DNA of 64,000 nt from Lacinutrix venerupis (GTDB lineage Bacteria; Bacteroidota; Bacteroidia; Flavobacteriales; Flavobacteriaceae), in contig NZ_RCCH01000003.1 in the NCBI RefSeq assembly GCF_003663945.1, positions 186,001-250,000 on the forward strand, in the 5' to 3' direction. Numbering within the stretch: the stretch's first letter is position 1; every line of letters begins with the position of its first letter. The position numbers were made by a program, and so were the translations under genes. Below the pieces are notes generated by a model that did not search any database, was not told the DNA's origin, and saw nothing but the letters and a program-made list of their open reading frames with translations. This document shows positions 60,064 through 64,000 of the stretch, in pieces.

Positions 60064-62769
60064 ATGAAGAAAAATTACATTGCAGGAATACTAACAATTG
60101 TATTTTTATTTACAATTCAATTAGTACAGGCACAAAACACTTTAAATAATAACCAGTTTGGATCACTTATTCAAAATTGGTTAAACCAAAATAAAGAAAA
60201 ATATAATTTAGTTGAAAGTGATTTGTCAAGTCTGATAGTAAATGATAGTTATTTTTCAGAAAAAACTAAAATTAATCACATTTATATTAATCAGGCATAT
60301 CAAGGTGTAAAAATTCATAATGCAATTTCAAATGTTGCAATAAAAGATAATTATGTTTTTCATTATACTAATGGATTAATTAATAATATTTCTTCTAAAG
60401 TTAATACTCTAGTTCCAGTTGTAAATGCAGAATCAGCAATAAATATAGTTGTCGATTTTTATAACTTAGGTACTGTTTCTAATTTAACTTTAATTAGTAA
60501 TAGAGATAATAATTATATTTTTAATAATGGCAATATTTCTCAAACAGATATTCCAGTATCATTGGTTTTCCAAAAAACTAATGATAATTCTATAAAACTT
60601 GCTTGGGATTTAAGTATTCATGCATTAAACGGTAATAACTGGTATAGTGTAAGGGTAGATGCTGTAACAGGTGAAGTTTTAGATACTAACGATTGGATTG
60701 TAAAATGTAATTTTGAAGATGAAAATCACAAAAACCATTTACATACAACTAATAATAACCATGCTTTAAATTTATTTAAATCTTCGGCTACGATAATGGC
60801 AGATGGTTCTAGTTATAATGTTTTTCCTATACCTGTTGAGAGTCCAAATCACGGATCAATTCAATTAATTACAGATCCTGCAGATGATGTAGCTTCTCCT
60901 TTTGGGTGGCATGATACAGATGGCGCTTCTGGAGCAGAGTTTACTACAACAAGAGGTAATAATGTTTGGGCGCAAGAAGATATTTCTGGGAACAATAATA
61001 ATTTAGGCGCTTCACCAAATGGGACAGCTACTTTAACGTTTAATTTTCCTTTTAATAGTAATCAAGACCCGAGTGGATATATAGATACATCTATTACTAA
61101 TTTATTCTATATGAATAATTATATGCATGATGTGTGGTACCAATATGGTTTTAACGAAGTTTCAGGTAATTTTCAAGAAAACAACTATGGAAATGGTGGT
61201 TTTGATGGAGATAGTGTAAATGCAGATGCACATGACGGTAGTGGTATAAATAATGCCACTTTTGGTACTCCACCAGATGGTTCTAACCCAAGCATGACTA
61301 TGTTTTTATGGTCTGCATCTGGAGCAGCTACAGGATTTCCATTAACAGTTAATAATGGAACATTAGCAGGAGGTTATAATTGTGGTACAGCTAGTTTTGG
61401 AGCACCTTTGCCTCCAGCACCACTTACAGCAGATGTAGCTTTAGTAGTAGATAATAATTTTGGGCAACCAGCTTCAACAGATGTTAATGATGCTTGTAAC
61501 ACAATTATTAATGGAGCAGCAATTAATGGAAAAATTGCTATTGTAAGAAGAGGAGTGTGTGAGTTTGCAAGTAAAGTTTTAGCAGCAGAAAACGAAGGAG
61601 CAGTAGGTGTTATAGTAGTAAATAATGTTTCAGATCCTTTATTAACTAATATGGCAGACGGAGCAGTAGGAAATCAAGTAACTATTCCTTCGGTTTTAGT
61701 TAGTCAAGCAGAAGGAGAAGCAATTATTGCAGCACTTTTAAATGGAGAAACAATTAACGCATCTTTAGTTTCAGTTGGTCCATACCAAAAAGATGGTAGT
61801 TTAGATAATGGTATTGTTGCTCATGAATATGGTCATGGGATTTCAACAAGATTATCTGGCGGACCTTCTAATTCTAGTTGCTTAACTAATCCAGAACAAA
61901 TGGGAGAAGGTTGGTCAGATTGGTTTGCTTTAATGTTAACAATGAAAGCTATAGACTTGCCAGAAACTGGTAGAGGTATTGCAACTTATGCAGTTGGTCA
62001 AGCGGTTGATGGTAATGGTATTAGACCAGCACAATATAGTACAGATTTTGCAGTAAATAATTATACGTATAATGCTACAAACGATAATACTTTTTTAGGT
62101 AACGATCAAAATGGAAATCCAGTTTATTGGAATAGAGTTGTCCATAATATTGGTTTTGTTTGGGGAACAGTTTTATGGGATTTAAATTGGGCTTACCAAA
62201 ATAAATATGGTTTTGATGCAGATTTTTATAATGGTACTGGAGGTAATAATAAAGTTATGCAACTAGTTATAGACGGATTAAAATTACAAACTTGTAATCC
62301 AGGAATGGTAGATGGAAGAGATGCATTACTTGCTGCAGATATGGCTTTAACAGGAGGAGAAGACCAATGTTTAATTTGGGAGGTTTTTGCAGCAAGAGGA
62401 TTAGGATTTAATGCATCGCAAGGTACTTCAAGTAATATGGAAGATCAAGTAGAAGATTTTACTATGCCACCTTCTACAGACCCATCTTTACAGAACTGTA
62501 CAAGCTTAAGTGTTGATGAATTTAATATGAGTAGTCAATATTCTATATACCCAAATCCTGCAAATAATGTAGTTAATATTAAGGTTAAAAAGAATTTTGG
62601 AGAGGTAACAATGACATTAACAGATATTAATGGAAGAGTGGTGTTAACTAAAAACACTAATTTATCTAGTGAATCTCAGTTAAATATTAGTTCATTACAA
62701 TCTGGAATGTATATTTTAACTATTAAAGGAGAAGGTATTAATACGAATGATAAGATTCTTAAAAATTAG
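60064..62769 (+). CDS. T9SS-secreted M36 (fungalysin) metalloprotease with PA domain
   Basis: The 901-aa protein has a signal peptide (MKKNYIAGILTIVFLFTIQLVQAQ) and an FTP/PepSY-like propeptide to about 230. The peptidase M36 domain has the zinc motif HEYGHGIS at about 587 and the third ligand in EQMGEGWSDW near 615. A PA domain is inserted before it at about 440-580 (NGKIAIVRRGVCEFASK ... AVGVIVVNN). The C-terminal sorting domain has YPNPANNVVNIKV. It would digest extracellular protein. It shares the PA arrangement with the large protein at 53364. Confidence 0.94.
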   Translation: MKKNYIAGILTIVFLFTIQLVQAQNTLNNNQFGSLIQNWLNQNKEKYNLVESDLSSLIVNDSYFSEKTKINHIYINQAYQGVKIHNAISNVAIKDNYVFHYTNGLINNISSKVNTLVPVVNAESAINIVVDFYNLGTVSNLTLISNRDNNYIFNNGNISQTDIPVSLVFQKTNDNSIKLAWDLSIHALNGNNWYSVRVDAVTGEVLDTNDWIVKCNFEDENHKNHLHTTNNNHALNLFKSSATIMADGSSYNVFPIPVESPNHGSIQLITDPADDVASPFGWHDTDGASGAEFTTTRGNNVWAQEDISGNNNNLGASPNGTATLTFNFPFNSNQDPSGYIDTSITNLFYMNNYMHDVWYQYGFNEVSGNFQENNYGNGGFDGDSVNADAHDGSGINNATFGTPPDGSNPSMTMFLWSASGAATGFPLTVNNGTLAGGYNCGTASFGAPLPPAPLTADVALVVDNNFGQPASTDVNDACNTIINGAAINGKIAIVRRGVCEFASKVLAAENEGAVGVIVVNNVSDPLLTNMADGAVGNQVTIPSVLVSQAEGEAIIAALLNGETINASLVSVGPYQKDGSLDNGIVAHEYGHGISTRLSGGPSNSSCLTNPEQMGEGWSDWFALMLTMKAIDLPETGRGIATYAVGQAVDGNGIRPAQYSTDFAVNNYTYNATNDNTFLGNDQNGNPVYWNRVVHNIGFVWGTVLWDLNWAYQNKYGFDADFYNGTGGNNKVMQLVIDGLKLQTCNPGMVDGRDALLAADMALTGGEDQCLIWEVFAARGLGFNASQGTSSNMEDQVEDFTMPPSTDPSLQNCTSLSVDEFNMSSQYSIYPNPANNVVNIKVKKNFGEVTMTLTDINGRVVLTKNTNLSSESQLNISSLQSGMYILTIKGEGINTNDKILKN

Positions 62770-62792
62770 AAATAATTTTTAAATAAATACTC

Positions 62793-62824
62793 AAAAGGCA
62801 ATCGTTTTTACGGTTGCCTTTTTT
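62793..62824 (+). terminator. Terminator after the M36 gene
   Basis: AAAAGGCAA / TTGCCTTTT with a loop, then a T-run on the plus strand, 24 bases after the stop. Confidence 0.75.
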
Positions 62825-62835
62825 ATTTTTATAAT

Positions 62836-63285
62836 ATGATAAAACCATACGACGATAAGTATTTTATGCAAAAAGCATTACAAGAAGCCGAGGAAGCTTT
62901 TGCAAAAGGCGAAATTCCTGTTGGTGCTGTAATAGTTATAGATGATAAAATAATTGCCAGAGCGCATAATTTAACCGAGCTTTTAAACGACGTAACTGCT
63001 CATGCCGAAATGCAAGCAATAACTGCAGCGGCTAATTTTTTAGGAGGTAAATATTTACAAAATTGTACATTGTATGTTACTTTAGAGCCTTGCCAAATGT
63101 GTGCAGGAGCTTTATATTGGAGTCAAATATCTAAAATAGTTTATGGCGCTAGAGATGAAGAAAGAGGTTGTATAAATTTACAAACTAAGCTGCACCCTAA
63201 AACAAAGTTAGAAGGTGGAATATTAGCCGAAGAAGCATCTAGCTTAATGAAACGCTTTTTTATAGAAAAACGAAATTTAAATTAA
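62836..63285 (+). CDS. tadA: tRNA(adenine34) deaminase
   Basis: The 149-aa zinc deaminase converts A34 of tRNA-Arg to inosine. It has GEIPVGAVIV, the HAEMQAI motif with catalytic Glu, and PCQMCAGALYWSQI with the two Cys ligands, followed by YGARDEERGC. Length is typical. It overlaps the convergent small membrane gene by 4 nt. Confidence 0.93.
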   Translation: MIKPYDDKYFMQKALQEAEEAFAKGEIPVGAVIVIDDKIIARAHNLTELLNDVTAHAEMQAITAAANFLGGKYLQNCTLYVTLEPCQMCAGALYWSQISKIVYGARDEERGCINLQTKLHPKTKLEGGILAEEASSLMKRFFIEKRNLN

Positions 63286-63518
63286 CGTCGTTTGTCGCCT
63301 TCACGCTTACGCATTTTGTCTAAATTCTCTTTGTTAAGCATATAATCTTTAGGATTTTTATCTTTCCACCTATACCAAGAAAATAGCGGTATAACAATAA
63401 AAAAGAAGCCTAAAACACCATAGCCTATAAGTTTTTTAGAGTACGCTAAATCAAAAGCAAAACCACAAATTACACTAATAAGAGTGATGATAAAGAAAAA
63501 CCAAATTATATATTTCAT
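63282..63518 (-). CDS. Small two-helix membrane protein
   Basis: The 78-aa protein has hydrophobic segments IIWFFFIITLISVICGFAF and VLGFFFIVIPLFSWY, then a strongly basic tail (KMRKREGDKRR) that should be cytoplasmic. I recognise no family with certainty; similar short proteins are common near ClC channel genes in Flavobacteriia. It follows the ClC gene by 23 nt, so an operon is likely. Confidence 0.75.
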   Translation of the reverse strand: MKYIIWFFFIITLISVICGFAFDLAYSKKLIGYGVLGFFFIVIPLFSWYRWKDKNPKDYMLNKENLDKMRKREGDKRR

Positions 63519-63541
63519 AAATGCAAAATTACAATTTAATA

Positions 63542-64000
63542 TTAAGAAGAAACATTAATTAATTGTCTTCTGTAGGCAGTTAATAATTTAGATTTTGATA
63601 CAAAACCTATATATTTTTCATCTTTAATAACTGGTAAATTCCATGCGCCAGAGTCTTGAAATTTTTGCATAACAGCCTGCATAGAATCTTTACCATAATC
63701 TATTTTATCTGGCGGATTATGCATTAAAGATTCAACTAAAGTACACTCGTATAAAGTTTGGTCAAACATTATATCGCGAACATCATCCAGTAAAATTATA
63801 CCAGATAAGTTTCCGTTTTCCGAAACAACAGGAAATAAATTTCGTGTTGATTTTGCAACACCTTCGTGCAGCATTTCTCCTAAAGTCATTTTAGGATTTA
63901 ATAGAGCAAAGTCACTCTCAATTATAGAGTCTAAAGTCATTAATGTTAATACATTTTGATCTTTATTATGCGTTAAAAGTTGTCCTTTTTCTGCAAGTTC
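63542..64000 (-). CDS. ClC-type chloride channel, C-terminal CBS-domain part (partial)
   Basis: The frame is open through the window end, so the apparent ATG at 63940 is internal. The visible 152 residues are the end of a ClC channel: a short linker (ELAEKGQLLTHNKDQNVL), then two CBS motifs with TLGEMLHEG...NLFPVVSENGNLSGIILLDD and DSMQAVMQKF...NLPVIKDEKYIGFVSKS. The membrane domain lies upstream outside the window. CBS pairs in such channels bind adenine nucleotides. Stop at 63542. Confidence 0.8.
   Translation of the reverse strand, partial: ELAEKGQLLTHNKDQNVLTLMTLDSIIESDFALLNPKMTLGEMLHEGVAKSTRNLFPVVSENGNLSGIILLDDVRDIMFDQTLYECTLVESLMHNPPDKIDYGKDSMQAVMQKFQDSGAWNLPVIKDEKYIGFVSKSKLLTAYRRQLINVSS

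Noticed and set aside
63542-63940. A stand-alone 132-aa CBS protein
   Set aside because: The frame continues to the window end and upstream residues match a ClC channel linker, so this is the tail of a larger protein.
1-64000. CRISPR arrays, insertion sequences, prophage genes or rRNA operons
   Set aside because: I looked for spaced direct repeats, transposase and integrase motifs, phage structural genes and conserved rRNA sequence and saw none.

Overview
The window comes from the chromosome of a low-GC Bacteroidota bacterium, most likely a marine member of the family Flavobacteriaceae. I cannot name the genus from sequence alone. The evidence is: type IX secretion (T9SS) C-terminal sorting domains on several secreted proteins, Bacteroidota-style -7 promoter elements (TAnnTTTG) with weak Shine-Dalgarno sites, an ATP-cone-bearing NrdB, a fused OlsF-type ornithine-lipid synthase, a HTTM protein, and a metalloprotease with a GEVED domain. 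I see no prophage, insertion sequence, CRISPR array or rRNA operon. One tRNA-Leu(CAA) is present.

Layout. 1-4.1 kb (minus): a signalling cluster in transcription order coiled-coil protein, 272-aa protein with a roadblock/longin-like region, Ras/Rab-like small GTPase, hybrid histidine kinase, and a second histidine kinase cut by the window edge. 4.1-20.6 kb: housekeeping genes, including fbp, an SSAT-like acetyltransferase overlapping an aspartate kinase, olsF, an arsR regulator with a perfect operator palindrome, mgtE, rsmA, serS (with a 75-bp repeat element just upstream of its start), a HTTM membrane protein and ribF. 20.7-26.2 kb: two divergent T9SS-secreted metalloproteases. 26.3-38.1 kb: pth, rplY, prs, tRNA-Leu, a formylglycine-generating-enzyme-like lipoprotein, HupE, a dCMP-deaminase-like protein, an S41 protease, MarC, a DUF3109 protein, and a LytS/LytTR-type two-component pair with a direct repeat upstream that fits LytTR autoregulation.

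38.1-43.5 kb: nrdB-nrdA with a long structured leader and an exact 25-bp repeat on each side, followed by an orphan 317-aa gene behind a stretch able to fold into nested stems. 43.6-52 kb: an OmpA-like lipoprotein, then what looks like a phosphate-response locus. A Pit-PhoU fusion transporter, a small secreted MORN-like protein and a lipoprotein/TonB-receptor pair all carry related 11-bp-spaced direct repeats upstream (Pho-box architecture). 52-64 kb: dgt, a large T9SS-exported protein with a partner lipoprotein, dxs, an M36 fungalysin, tadA, and the 3' part of a ClC chloride-channel gene.

The strongest candidates for undescribed biology are the Ras-like GTPase/roadblock-like/histidine-kinase cluster (788-4091), the putative Pho regulon defined by the shared 11-bp lattice (46.9-52 kb), and the structured element plus orphan gene at 42.3-43.5 kb. 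All functional statements are from reading the sequence and from family knowledge; no database search was run.
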